Shown here piece after piece: positions 8,519 through 17,938 of a stretch of 64,000 nt of DNA. The notes below the pieces were generated by a model. It searched no databases. It had not been told where the DNA came from and saw only the letters and a list, made by a program, of their open reading frames with translations. Source of the stretch: Streptomyces sp. SID486 (GTDB taxonomy: Bacteria > Actinomycetota > Actinomycetes > Streptomycetales > Streptomycetaceae); contig NZ_WWJT01000720.1 in assembly GCF_009865385.1 (NCBI RefSeq), forward strand, positions 36,186 through 100,185. The letters are read 5' to 3'. Numbering within the stretch: position 1 is the stretch's first letter; every line of letters begins with the position of its first letter. The translations under genes and the position numbers were made by a program.

Positions 8519-10345
8519 CTAGGGCACTCGTGACATCCGGGAGGTCGGGTTGCCCTCCGCGGCGCTGTCGGAGGTGTACGTCAGGTCGTCGCCGGCCGGC
8601 GTCAACTCCACCTGGTGCGGGGCCGGGTCGCAGCCGGCGTGGTTTCCGGCGGCACCGACCGAGGTCGCGAGGAGCCGGGTACCGGTCACCTTCTTCAAGG
8701 TGAGGATGTCGGTGCACACGGCACCGATCTGGTCGGTCTGCCGCAGCCGTCCCAGTTCCCCGCCCACGGCGGTCTGACGGACGGTGACGCGGAAGGTGCC
8801 CATGGGCAGGGTGCCGTCGAGGCCGGTGGCCCGGCCCTCCCAGGTGCCGAGATAGCGGTCCGGGATCGCGCCGGGCCCGGCTCCGGTGGGGGGACGTCCC
8901 GAGGGGGAACCGCTCGCTCCGGGGCCGTCGCTGGTGGCACCGTCGGCGGGGAGATCCCCCGTTGCGGGGCTGCCGGTGGTCGCCCCGGGTGCCGGGGACC
9001 AGGCCGGTGCGCCGCCCGCCTCGTCGTCCGCGCCGCCCCCGGCCCAGGGCCGTATCAGGGCGCCGAGCCCCACGGACACCACGGCCAGCGCACCGGCGAC
9101 CGCCAGTACGACCGTGCAGCTCACGCGGCGTCCCCGGCCGTTCTCCGCCGGTGCGGAGCCCGCCGCCACGCTGACGGAGACCCGGCCGGGCGGCGGCACG
9201 TCCCGCGGCCCGGGCACGAAGGCCGGCCCACCGGGAACCACACCGTGCTCCCCGACGGTCCATCCGCCGGGACCACCGCCGGGAACCCCGTGTGCCCCGA
9301 CGGCCGCCCCGCCTTCGTGGCCACCGGCAACCCCGTGTGCCCCGACGGCCGCTCCGCCGTCGTGGGCGCCGGGAACGCCGGAACCCGGTCCCGGCGCCCC
9401 GCCCCCCGAAAGGCTGCTGAACGGGACCGGTCCGGAGCGTGCCGTCTCCCCGGTGTCCAGGTTGAGCAGGCGTACGGCGCTGCGGCTGACCTGTTCCACC
9501 AGGGTGCCCGGCAGCCAGCCGCCCGCGACCAGGCGGGCGGCGCCCCCGGGGGCGAGCCGCCGGCTCACCTCGGCGGGGCCGGGCCGGGCCGCCGGGTCCT
9601 TGGCCAGGCAGGCCCGGGCCACCTCCCGCGCCTCGCCGGTGAGGGCACCGAGTTCCGGTTCCTCGTGGACGACCTTGTACAGCAGCGCGGCCGAGGAGTC
9701 CCCGCGGAAGGGCGGCTCACCGGTGGCCGCGTAAGCGAGGACGGCGCCGAGGGAGAAGACGTCGGCGGCGCCGGTGACGCCCTCGCCGAGGATCTGCTCG
9801 GGCGCCATGTAGCCCGGGGAGCCGACCGAGACGCCGGTGGAGGTCAGTGACGCCGTGCCGGCCATGGCGCGCGCGATGCCGAAGTCGATCAGCAGCGGCC
9901 CGTCCAGGGTCAGCAGGACGTTGGACGGCTTCACGTCCCGGTGGACGAGGCCCAGTTCGTGGACGGCCGTCAACGCCTCGGCGAGGCCGGCGCCGAGGGC
10001 CCGTACGGTGTGCGCGGGCAGCGGGCCGCCGTCGGTGACGGCCGCCGCGAGGGAGGGACCGGCCGCGTAGGCCGTGGCGACCCAGGGCACGGCGGCCTCG
10101 GGGTCCGCGTCGAGGACGGGCGCGGTCCAGGCGCCGCCGACCCGCCGCGCCGCCTCCACCTCACGCCGGAAACGGGCGCGGAACTCCTCGTCCAGCGCGA
10201 AGTGCGGGTGGACGATCTTCACGGCGACCGTACGGCCGCCCGCACTGCGGCCGAGGTAGACCCGGCCCATGCCACCCGAGCCGAGCCGGCCGAGCAGCCG
10301 GTACGGCCCGACGGTGGCCGGCTCGTCGACTTCCAGCGGCTGCAT
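8519..10345 (-). CDS. Membrane receptor Ser/Thr protein kinase
   Basis: A 608-residue one-pass membrane kinase. The kinase domain occupies about residues 12-270: glycine loop LGSGGMGRVYLG, VAVKIV lysine, HRDVKPSNVLL catalytic loop, DFGIARA and GYMAPEQ. A Gly/His-rich juxtamembrane linker follows, with repeats of the type GGAAVGAHGV. Then come a transmembrane segment (VLAVAGALAVVSVGLGALI), a Gly/Pro/Ser linker and an extracellular domain of about 115 residues beginning YLGTWEGRATGLDG. It has no PASTA repeats, so the ligand differs from PknB-type sensors. ATG 10345 has GGGGGAGAAGG upstream. It follows mqnA by 52 bp on the same strand. Confidence 0.93.
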   Translation of the reverse strand: MQPLEVDEPATVGPYRLLGRLGSGGMGRVYLGRSAGGRTVAVKIVHPHFALDEEFRARFRREVEAARRVGGAWTAPVLDADPEAAVPWVATAYAAGPSLAAAVTDGGPLPAHTVRALGAGLAEALTAVHELGLVHRDVKPSNVLLTLDGPLLIDFGIARAMAGTASLTSTGVSVGSPGYMAPEQILGEGVTGAADVFSLGAVLAYAATGEPPFRGDSSAALLYKVVHEEPELGALTGEAREVARACLAKDPAARPGPAEVSRRLAPGGAARLVAGGWLPGTLVEQVSRSAVRLLNLDTGETARSGPVPFSSLSGGGAPGPGSGVPGAHDGGAAVGAHGVAGGHEGGAAVGAHGVPGGGPGGWTVGEHGVVPGGPAFVPGPRDVPPPGRVSVSVAAGSAPAENGRGRRVSCTVVLAVAGALAVVSVGLGALIRPWAGGGADDEAGGAPAWSPAPGATTGSPATGDLPADGATSDGPGASGSPSGRPPTGAGPGAIPDRYLGTWEGRATGLDGTLPMGTFRVTVRQTAVGGELGRLRQTDQIGAVCTDILTLKKVTGTRLLATSVGAAGNHAGCDPAPHQVELTPAGDDLTYTSDSAAEGNPTSRMSRVP

Positions 10346-10397
10346 GGCGCACCTTCTCCCCCCGACGCCCGATGCACAGCAGCGTAGTGACAAGGGG

Positions 10398-11255
<858 letters not shown>

Positions 11256-11348
11256 CTAGACCCCGTCCTGTACGGTGCGAGGACCGACCCCGCCACCAAA
11301 CGGGCTAGCGAGGGTTCAAACATCCGGGTGACGTGATCTTGATCCCTC

Positions 11349-11376
11349 TTGCTTTCGGCTGCCTACATGCTAGGCT
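11349..11376 (+). promoter_or_regulatory. Candidate cold-shock gene promoter
   Basis: TTGCTT (11349-11354) and TAGGCT (11371-11376) are separated by 16 bases and resemble a housekeeping -35/-10 pair. The -10 box lies in a small palindrome GCCTA-N5-TAGGC (11361-11375). Transcription from here would give a leader of about 150 nt. Confidence 0.35.
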
Positions 11377-11412
11377 CGCCGCAAGTTGCAGTTTGGTTTC
11401 CCTTGCAGTACA

Positions 11413-11458
11413 GAGCCTGCGGAGCATGTGACCGCGGGCTCTCGTCGTTTTCAGACGA
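11413..11458 (+). promoter_or_regulatory. Two hairpins in the cold-shock mRNA leader
   Basis: GAGCCTGCGG (11413-11422) pairs with CCGCGGGCTC (11432-11441) with one G-T wobble. TCGTC (11442-11446) pairs with GACGA (11454-11458), separated by a T-rich loop. The first stem followed by TCGTCGTTTT resembles an attenuator. Cold-shock genes often have long structured leaders that change fold with temperature; that function here is inferred. Confidence 0.4.
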
Positions 11459-11532
11459 ATGCAGTTGTGCAGCACCGTTTCGCACGTGCAGGTTCTGGAG
11501 CAGGGCAACCCTTTTGAGCCCAAGGAGGGCTT

Positions 11533-11736
11533 ATGGCTACCGGAACCGTTAAGTGGTTCAACGCCGAAAAGGGCTTTGGCTTCATCGCCCAGGAGGGCGG
11601 CGGCCCCGACGTCTTCGTTCACTACTCCGCGATCAACGCCACCGGCTTCCGCTCCCTCGAGGAGAACCAGCAGGTGACCTTCGATGTGACCCAGGGCCCG
11701 AAGGGTCCTCAGGCGGAGAACGTCTCCCCCGCCTGA
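11533..11736 (+). CDS. Cold-shock protein (CspA family)
   Basis: A 67-residue single-stranded nucleic-acid-binding protein (RNA chaperone). The whole family fold is present: [15 protein letters not shown] containing RNP1 (KGFGFI) and VFVHYSAI containing RNP2. The length is exactly that of the family. A strong ribosome-binding site AAGGAGG lies six bases before ATG 11533. It has a long structured leader and its own terminator, so it is monocistronic. Confidence 0.97.
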   Translation: MATGTVKWFNAEKGFGFIAQEGGGPDVFVHYSAINATGFRSLEENQQVTFDVTQGPKGPQAENVSPA

Positions 11737-11772
11737 TCACTGCCTGATCGCAGAACCTGAGTGCAGTACCCA

Positions 11773-11805
11773 AGGAGCCCCTAGCCGTCAGGCAACGGGG
11801 CTCCT
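11773..11805 (+). terminator. Terminator after the cold-shock gene
   Basis: AGGAGCCCC (11773-11781) pairs with GGGGCTCCT (11797-11805) and is followed by GCCTTTTC. This is a classical stem plus T-tract 37 bp after the stop codon. Confidence 0.85.
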
Positions 11806-12280
11806 GCCTTTTCCCGCCCGCTGCCGGTTCGCCCGTACCGCACGATCAGGGCGCGGAGCGGTGAGGTCAGGGCAGCCGGTCAGGCAGCCGGACCGGCTTG
11901 AGCGGAGACAGCGAGTTCGAACTGTCGTTCGATGTGCGAACGATCGCCGCAGCCCCAGGACCGCCTCCCGCTCCACGCCTCTCCCCGCCACGCCGGCGGC
12001 GACGTCGGCCTCCCCCGGCCGGCCCCGGCACGCAAGCGAGTGACCGGCCGTCACTTCCCTCTCACGGAACACCCCTCGGCCTCCGCCGGGGACCCGCAAC
12101 GAGGAGACGGGCCATCGGGGTCCGCCAGAAAAACCATTTCTCCGGCAGAACACACCGTCGCTCATCATTATTACTACAGCTACATATAGGTCCTACCGAT
12201 ACCTGAACAAGGTACTGTCCGGCTTATCCTTCACCCGTTCGCCCCCGCATCCATCAACGAACGGCGCCGTTAGGTGCAGC
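11806..12280. other. Intergenic region without a convincing gene
   Basis: Open frames here lack ribosome-binding sites and Streptomyces codon pattern. The part at 12150-12240 is unusually AT-rich (including CATCATTATTACTACAGCTA) and probably contains the promoter of the small gene at 12281. Around 11907-11941 the words GTTCGAAC, GTTCGA and GCGAACG recur and could be a binding site. Confidence 0.5.
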
Positions 12281-12562
12281 ATGACGAAGGAAACGAGGGG
12301 ACCGGCAGCCGAGTTTCTCTCAGCTCAATCCTTTTCGACTGCAAGACCGTCCACCCGGCTGGGCTCCCACACGTACCTGCCCGCTCCGGACGGCGCCGGT
12401 GCCGCCAAAGGGGCACTGGCGAAGGGTGGCCTCCTCGTCACACTCGAGGCGACCGAGGAGATCCTCCAGGAATTCATGGACGCGATGAGCGCCCTGGAGA
12501 GACACATCTCGAAACGCTGGGCCAGTTCGGAAATGTGGTTCTGCAGCTCACCGGCGGAATGA
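12281..12562 (+). CDS. Hypothetical protein
   Basis: An unrecognised 93-residue protein. The second half (LLVTLEATEEILQEFMDAMSALERHISKRW) looks like a real amphipathic helix and its codons mostly end in G or C, whereas the first 40 residues have weaker codon bias. No signal peptide or membrane segment is seen. It ends 10 bp before the DUF2637-like gene, which suggests an operon. The ribosome-binding site (AGGTG) is weak. Confidence 0.55.
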   Translation: MTKETRGPAAEFLSAQSFSTARPSTRLGSHTYLPAPDGAGAAKGALAKGGLLVTLEATEEILQEFMDAMSALERHISKRWASSEMWFCSSPAE

Positions 12563-12572
12563 GAAAGCCGTC

Positions 12573-13454
12573 ATGCATCCTGAGTACATGGGGTACTACC
12601 CGGATCCCGCCGTCGAGTATCCGGGCGGCTACCTGAACGGCGGGGAGTGGCACCGGGCGCCCGCCGAAGCCTTCGCTCCCCCCTTCGCCCCTCCGGACCC
12701 CGCCTGGGACCCCGCCGAAGAACTGGCGTACATGCTGCGGGACTCCATCGAGCAGGAGCCGAAGATCCCCGCCGCGCGCGCCGAGGACGATCTCGTGGGT
12801 GCGAGCGCGAAGAACCATCGCGACGCGCTGGTGGAACTCACCGCGGAGTTGCCCCCGATGCAGGCTCCCCCGCCTCCTCGGGGGCATCGCAAGGTCCGGC
12901 CACGGCAGCAGATGAGCGCAATTCGCGTCGCCAGCTACTTGGTCGCGGCGACAGCGACCGCCATCGCATCCGCCGTGAGTATTTTCGGCGGACTGATCGC
13001 ATACGATCCGCTGCGATTCGTGGCGGCATCGCGTATGCAAAGCAGCACGGTCTCCTGGTGGCCCATTCTGGTGTTCGGCCCCTGGCTGGTCGCGTCGCTG
13101 TCCATTCTCCGGGCGTCATTGCACCAGCGTCGTGCCTTCCATTCCTGGACCGTGCTTCTGATCTTCTCGGCGATCGCCATGACGCTGTGCATCGCGCAGG
13201 CGCCGAAAAACATCGTGGACACCGCGGCCGCGGCGCTGCCGAGTTTCGCCTCGCTGGCCTGCTTCCAGCAGGTGGTACGCCAGATCACCCTCACCAGGCC
13301 GCCCCGCCGGGCAATGCCCCGGCACCGGGTGCAGCCCGCCGAGACGCCCGCCGACGAGACGAAGGACGGGCTGCCGCAGGACGGTACGCCGTCGGCGGGC
13401 GGCGGGCGAGACCAGCTCCGGCGCCGTCCTCCGGGCCGGACGAGGCCGGTTTGA
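12573..13454 (+). CDS. Four-helix membrane protein, DUF2637-like
   Basis: A 293-residue protein with a Pro/Tyr/Glu-rich cytoplasmic N-terminus of about 110 residues. Four hydrophobic segments follow (about 113-140, 152-172, 178-197 and 203-222), and then a charged C-terminal tail. The layout resembles DUF2637/SpdB-like proteins of Streptomyces, as in the gene starting at 63252, but similarity is by topology, not by clear motif. Its function is unknown. ATG 12573 follows a weak GAGAAAG site. Confidence 0.75.
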   Translation: MHPEYMGYYPDPAVEYPGGYLNGGEWHRAPAEAFAPPFAPPDPAWDPAEELAYMLRDSIEQEPKIPAARAEDDLVGASAKNHRDALVELTAELPPMQAPPPPRGHRKVRPRQQMSAIRVASYLVAATATAIASAVSIFGGLIAYDPLRFVAASRMQSSTVSWWPILVFGPWLVASLSILRASLHQRRAFHSWTVLLIFSAIAMTLCIAQAPKNIVDTAAAALPSFASLACFQQVVRQITLTRPPRRAMPRHRVQPAETPADETKDGLPQDGTPSAGGGRDQLRRRPPGRTRPV

Positions 13455-13485
13455 CGCGGCCCGGAACCCACGCCGGAAGTGGTGA

Positions 13486-13719
13486 ATGAACAGCTCTGTC
13501 ACGGTGCACACGCTCCTCCCCGACGTCGCCCGGCTACGGCCCCGCCAGCAGATGGCCATCGACTGCGCCCTCTGTGCCCGCCCGCTGGGCACGAGCGGCC
13601 GGGTCCTGGGCGAGGTGCGGCACCGGGGACTGCTGTTCCGGCTCTGGGTCTGCTTCCTCGGCTGCCAGAGTGCCGCGCCGTCCGTCACCGGCACGTGGGC
13701 GGGGGAGCCCGCACCCTGA
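13486..13719 (+). CDS. Small Cys-containing protein, possible zinc ribbon
   Basis: A 77-residue protein with CALC in DCALCARPLG and a second Cys pair in WVCFLGCQ, the spacing expected of a small zinc ribbon. It begins 31 bp after the DUF2637-like gene, with GGAAG upstream of ATG 13486. Its function is not known. Confidence 0.6.
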   Translation: MNSSVTVHTLLPDVARLRPRQQMAIDCALCARPLGTSGRVLGEVRHRGLLFRLWVCFLGCQSAAPSVTGTWAGEPAP

Positions 13720-13781
13720 GGCCCGGCCGGACCCTGCCTGGCCGGAGGGTGTGTCGGTGCCGCCCGCTATGGTCCCTCCCC

Positions 13782-14432
13782 ATGACCGGCCCCGAGGACT
13801 TCCTGACCGCCACCCGCACCTTCTACGACACCGTCGCCGAGGACTACGCCGAACACTTCCGCAACCCGCTCGCGGACAGGCCGCTGGAGCGGGCGCTGCT
13901 CGCCGCGTACGCGGAACAGGTCGGCCCGGGGGGCACGGTGGCCGACCTCGGCTGCGGCCCCGGCGAGATCACCGCTCACCTCGCCTCGCTGGGCCTGTCC
14001 GTCATCGGCCTGGACCTCTCCACGTCCATGGTCGCCATAGCCCGGCGTACCCACCCCGCGCTGCGGTTCGAGCAGGGTTCGATGCTGGAGCTGCCCTTCG
14101 ACGACGGTTCGCTGACCGGAGCCGTCTCCTGGTACTCCAGCATCCACACACCCGCACACCGGCTCCCGCACCTGTTCGCCGAGTTCCACCGGGTGCTGGC
14201 TCCCGGCGGCCGGCTCCTGCTCGCCTTCCAGACCGGTGACGCCCCGCTCCGCCTCGACCGGCCCTGGGACCGGCCCGTCGTCCTCGACTTCCACCGGCGC
14301 CGGCCCGAGCTGATGGCCGAGCTGCTCTCCGGCACCGGGTTCGCGCTGTGCTCCAGCACCGTGCGGGAGCGTCAGGAAGCGCTCGCCGAGACAGCCCCGC
14401 AGGCGTTCCTGCTCGCCCGCAAGGAAGGCTGA
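13782..14432 (+). CDS. Class I SAM-dependent methyltransferase
   Basis: A 216-residue cytosolic methyltransferase of unknown substrate. SAM motif I is VADLGCGPGEITAHLASLG, with the acidic residue of motif II in VIGLDLS; FEQGSMLELPFDDGS and HRVLAPGGRLLLAF complete the Methyltransf_11 pattern. ATG 13782 starts the family-like MTGPEDFLTATRTFYD; the frame is open further upstream but not conserved-looking. It converges with the LysR gene. Confidence 0.9.
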   Translation: MTGPEDFLTATRTFYDTVAEDYAEHFRNPLADRPLERALLAAYAEQVGPGGTVADLGCGPGEITAHLASLGLSVIGLDLSTSMVAIARRTHPALRFEQGSMLELPFDDGSLTGAVSWYSSIHTPAHRLPHLFAEFHRVLAPGGRLLLAFQTGDAPLRLDRPWDRPVVLDFHRRRPELMAELLSGTGFALCSSTVRERQEALAETAPQAFLLARKEG

Positions 14433-14490
14433 CCGGGCGGCAGGCGACAGGCGGTGCCGGTGACGGTGCGCGTCCCGGGGGGACCGGCCC

Positions 14491-15372
14491 TCAGCGGGAG
14501 GCGGTGACGGTGTCCGCGAAAGCCCGCGCCGGCGGACTGAGCGCGTCCCAGCGGCGGACGGCCCAGCCGACGGGAAGGGGGCGCAGACCCGGCAGGGGTA
14601 CCAGGCGCAGCGGGCCGTCACCCGGTACCGGCAGGCCGGGCACGGCGGGTACGACCGCCCGGCCGGCCCCCAGCTCGGCGAGCAGCAGGGCCGTGTCCCA
14701 GTCGGCCACGCTCGGTTCGTAGGCGAACCGCACGCCCCGTGCGGCGCACGCCGCCTCGAGATGCGCGGCGGACGTGGAGTTCGGGGGGAGCCGGATGAGG
14801 CGGACGTCGGCGAGCTCGGCCGGGTCCAGGTGCGGGCGGGCGGCCAGGGGGTCGTCCGCGCGGACGGCGAGCAGCCACGGTAGTTCCGCGACCGTCCGCT
14901 GCTCGATGCCGCGCACCGGAGGGCCGATGGTGATCCAGGCGAGGTCGAGCGTGCCGTCGGTGAGGGCGTCGAAGCTGCCGCGGCCCGAACTGACGGTGCG
15001 GAACTCCAGGTTGACGCTGGGGTGGCGGCGGCGGAAGGTGACGACCGCATCGGACATGAAGTGCCGGATGGTGGTCGCGCCGGTGGCCACCCGGACGTGG
15101 CCGCTGTGGCCGTCGACGAGGTCGCGCAGCTGCCGCAGGGCCAGGTCGAGACCGGAGATGCCTTCTGCGGCGGCGGCCTCCAGTATCCGTCCGGCCCGGG
15201 TCGGCACGACCCCGCGCGGCTGGCGTTCCAGCAGGGCCACACCTGTCTCCCGCTCCAGCCGCTTGACGTGCTGGCTGACGGCCGACTGGGTGCAGCCGAG
15301 GTCGCGGGCGACCGAACTCAGGTTGCCGGCACGGCACACGGCCACGTACACACGAAGGTCGTCCAGGGTCAC
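14491..15372 (-). CDS. LysR family transcriptional regulator
   Basis: A 293-residue regulator. The winged HTH occupies residues 1-60 (LDDLRVYVAVCRAGNLSSVA, GCTQSAVSQHVKRLE), followed by a periplasmic-binding-like effector domain. GTG 15372 gives the standard LysR start; the open frame goes on to 15477 with no family match. No divergent target gene is present, and its neighbours (a methyltransferase and an acyl-CoA ligase) do not show what it controls. Confidence 0.92.
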   Translation of the reverse strand: MTLDDLRVYVAVCRAGNLSSVARDLGCTQSAVSQHVKRLERETGVALLERQPRGVVPTRAGRILEAAAAEGISGLDLALRQLRDLVDGHSGHVRVATGATTIRHFMSDAVVTFRRRHPSVNLEFRTVSSGRGSFDALTDGTLDLAWITIGPPVRGIEQRTVAELPWLLAVRADDPLAARPHLDPAELADVRLIRLPPNSTSAAHLEAACAARGVRFAYEPSVADWDTALLLAELGAGRAVVPAVPGLPVPGDGPLRLVPLPGLRPLPVGWAVRRWDALSPPARAFADTVTASR

Positions 15373-15561
15373 GACGACCCAAGCTAGCACTTGGGCTGAG
15401 GGAGAAAACCCAAGGATTGACTGGAGGTTGGGGGCGTACGACGATCGTGGGCGGGCCGCAATCGACCCAGGCGGCAACCCGCTCCCCGCCCCGCCGAGTC
15501 CGGACGAGGCGGGACCGGCGAGGAGCGGGTGCCGACCCCTGCCGAACGGCGGACCCCGGTC

Positions 15562-15653
15562 GAACGGCGGCTCCGTGCCGAGAAGAACGGCGGCTCCGTG
15601 CCGAGAAGAACGGCGGCTCCGTGCCGAGAAGTACGGCGACTTTGTGCCGGGAA
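15562..15653. repeat. Tandem array, four 23-bp units
   Basis: GAACGGCGGCTCCGTGCCGA plus GAA is repeated three times exactly (15562-15630), with a fourth, diverged copy at 15631-15653. It lies about 50 bp downstream of the acyl-CoA ligase stop codon. Confidence 0.9.
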
Positions 15654-15703
15654 GGCAGGAGGGCAGGAGGGCAGGCCCTGTCGGTAAGGCGCGGCCCGGC
15701 CGC

Positions 15704-17647
15704 TCAGCGCTGCTCGTACAGCCCTTCCACCTCTGTGCCGAAGTCGGCCAGGATCTGTGCCCGCCGCAGCTTCATGGAGGGGGTCAGATGTCCGGCCTCC
15801 TCCGTGAAGTCCACCGGCAGTACGGCGAAGCGGCGGATGGACTCGGGGCGGGAGACCAGCTTGTTCGCCTCGTCCAGGGCCCGTTGGATGACGGCCGTCA
15901 GCTCCTCGTCGCCGATGAGGAGTTCCGGCGGCACCGGGTGCTTGCCGATCATCTGCCGCCAGTGGGTGATGCCGTCGGGGTCGAGGGTGATGAGGGCCGC
16001 GACGTAGGGGCGGGCGTCACCGACCAGCATGACCTGGGAGATCAGCGGGTGCTGACGCAGCCAGTTCTCCAGCGGCGCGGGAGCCACCGACTTGCCGCCC
16101 GCCGTGATGAGCAGCTCCTTCTTGCGGCCGGTGATGGTCAGGTAGCCCTCGTCGTCCAGTTCGCCGAGGTCGCCGGTGGCGAGCCAGCCGTCGCGGGTCG
16201 CGGGGACCACACCGCCCGCCTGCGGGTCCCAGTAGCCGCGCAGCACATGTTCGCCGGCGAGCAGGATCTCGCCGTCCGCCGCGATCCGTACCCGGGTGCC
16301 GGGCATCGGCCAGCCCACCGTGCCCAGGCGGGGCTTGAGGGGCGGGGTGACCGTCGACGCGCCGGTGGTCTCGGTGAGGCCGTACCCCTCGAAGATCTCG
16401 ATGCCGGCGCCCGCGTAGAACGCGGCGAGGCGCCGGCCGAGGGGGGAGCCGCCGCAGATCGCGTACCGGACGCGGCCGCCCATGGCGGCACGCAGACGGC
16501 GGTAGACGAGGGGGTCGTAGCAGGCGCGCTGTGTCTTCAGGGCGCGGCTCGGGCCGCTGCCGGTGCCGGTCTGGCGGGCCTCCAGCGCCTCGCCGTACCG
16601 CTGGGCCACGGCCGCCGCCCGGTCGAAGACCGTCACCCGGCCGCCCGCCTCCGCCTTGGCCCGCGCGGAGTTGTAGATCTTCTCCAGCATGTAGGGGATG
16701 GTCAGCAGCGCGGTCGGGCGGAACGCGGCAAGGTCCGGGAGGAGGTCGTCCGGGGCCAGGCTCGGCGCGTGGCCGAGGCGGACCCGGGCGCGGACGCAGG
16801 CGATGGCCACCATCCGGCCGAAGACGTGGGACATGGGGAGGAAGAGCAGGACCGACGGCTGCTCGTCCTGCGCCTTGAACACCGGGTGGAGGAGTTCGAC
16901 GGCGTTGTCGACCTCGGCGAAGAAGTTGCCGTGCGAGAGGGCGCAGCCCTTGGGGCGGCCGGTGGTGCCGGAGGTGTAGATCAGGGTGGCGAGCGTGTCG
17001 GGGCCCAGCATGCCCCGGCGTACGCCCACTTCCCCGTCCGGCACCTGCGTGCCCGCGTCGGCGAGCCGGGCCACGTGGTCCTTCTCCATCACCCAGACGT
17101 GCCGCAGGTCGGGCAGGTGCGGGAGCTCGGGGCCGAGCGCGGCGGCCTGGGCGGCGGTCTCCGTGACCAGGGCGACCGCGCCGGAGTCGTGCAGGATCCA
17201 GCGGGTCTGGAAGACGGAGGACGTCGGATAGACGGGGACCGTGACGAGGCCGGCGGCCCAGGCCGCGAAGTCCAGCAGGGTCCAGTCGTAGGTCGTGCGG
17301 GCCATGACGGCGATCCGGTCGCCGGGCATCAGGCCCTCGGCTATCAGGCCCTTGGCGACCGCCTGCACCTGGGCGGCGAACCGGGCGGCCGTCACGTCGG
17401 TCCAGCGTCCGCCGGACAGCTTGCGGCTGATCACGACCGTGTCGGGGGCCGCCTCCGCGTTCTCGTACGGCAGGTCGGCGAGGGAGCCGTGCGTGACCGG
17501 GGGCGCGAACGGCGGCACGGACACCTCCCGGACCGCACCGTCCAGCCGGCGTATCTCCGGTGCGACGAGGACCGGGTGGCCGTCGTAGTCGACGGCGGAG
17601 ACGGGGGCGCCGGAGGAGACGGTGGCGTTCTGGTACGGAGTGGACAC
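15704..17647 (-). CDS. Long-chain fatty-acid-CoA ligase (AMP-binding)
   Basis: A 647-residue acyl-CoA synthetase of the FadD15 type, activating fatty acids with ATP and CoA. Motifs: LIYTSGTTGRPKGCALSHGN (P-loop), GYGLTETT, and GWLATGDLGELDDEGYL with the catalytic tail GRKKELLITAGGK. GTG 17647 starts the protein. It is divergent from the MaoC-like gene over 291 bp that contain a strong palindromic site (17876-17910), so both may be controlled by one TetR-type repressor. Confidence 0.93.
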   Translation of the reverse strand: MSTPYQNATVSSGAPVSAVDYDGHPVLVAPEIRRLDGAVREVSVPPFAPPVTHGSLADLPYENAEAAPDTVVISRKLSGGRWTDVTAARFAAQVQAVAKGLIAEGLMPGDRIAVMARTTYDWTLLDFAAWAAGLVTVPVYPTSSVFQTRWILHDSGAVALVTETAAQAAALGPELPHLPDLRHVWVMEKDHVARLADAGTQVPDGEVGVRRGMLGPDTLATLIYTSGTTGRPKGCALSHGNFFAEVDNAVELLHPVFKAQDEQPSVLLFLPMSHVFGRMVAIACVRARVRLGHAPSLAPDDLLPDLAAFRPTALLTIPYMLEKIYNSARAKAEAGGRVTVFDRAAAVAQRYGEALEARQTGTGSGPSRALKTQRACYDPLVYRRLRAAMGGRVRYAICGGSPLGRRLAAFYAGAGIEIFEGYGLTETTGASTVTPPLKPRLGTVGWPMPGTRVRIAADGEILLAGEHVLRGYWDPQAGGVVPATRDGWLATGDLGELDDEGYLTITGRKKELLITAGGKSVAPAPLENWLRQHPLISQVMLVGDARPYVAALITLDPDGITHWRQMIGKHPVPPELLIGDEELTAVIQRALDEANKLVSRPESIRRFAVLPVDFTEEAGHLTPSMKLRRAQILADFGTEVEGLYEQR

Positions 17648-17875
17648 GGGCGGCTCCTCTGGCGTGCGTGCACCTGCGGCGGCCCCCGGGGGAAGGGGGT
17701 TACCGCCGGTCAGGCGGTGATCGTACGGCTCCGCTGTGCGGGGGTTGTGCGGGTTCCGGGATGGTCCGGGGCCGGGGATGTGCAGCCTCGGGGATTGTGT
17801 GAGGGACGTTCAGCTTTGCCTGAGCCGCGCCGGGCCGGGGAGTTGCGGGATCTCCGTCACCCCTTGTGGGCACTG

Positions 17876-17910
17876 GGCTTACCTCCGGTAACCTTACTCC
17901 CGAGTAAGCC
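17876..17910. promoter_or_regulatory. Nested palindromic operator between acyl-CoA ligase and MaoC genes
   Basis: Three symmetric elements overlap: CTTACTC-CC-GAGTAAG (17893-17908), TTACC-TCC-GGTAA (17879-17891), and the outer pair GGCTTAC (17876-17882) with GTAAGCC (17904-17910). Sites of the TTAC..GTAA type are common for actinobacterial TetR regulators of lipid metabolism. The TetR gene at 18996-19685 is the nearest candidate; that link is inference. Confidence 0.6.
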
Positions 17911-17938
17911 ATTCGGACCCGAGCCGCGCGGGAGTCGC

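Noticed and set aside
11788..12168. 126-residue minus-strand frame after the cold-shock gene
   Set aside because: Composition is not protein-like, it has no ribosome-binding site and it overlaps the cold-shock terminator.
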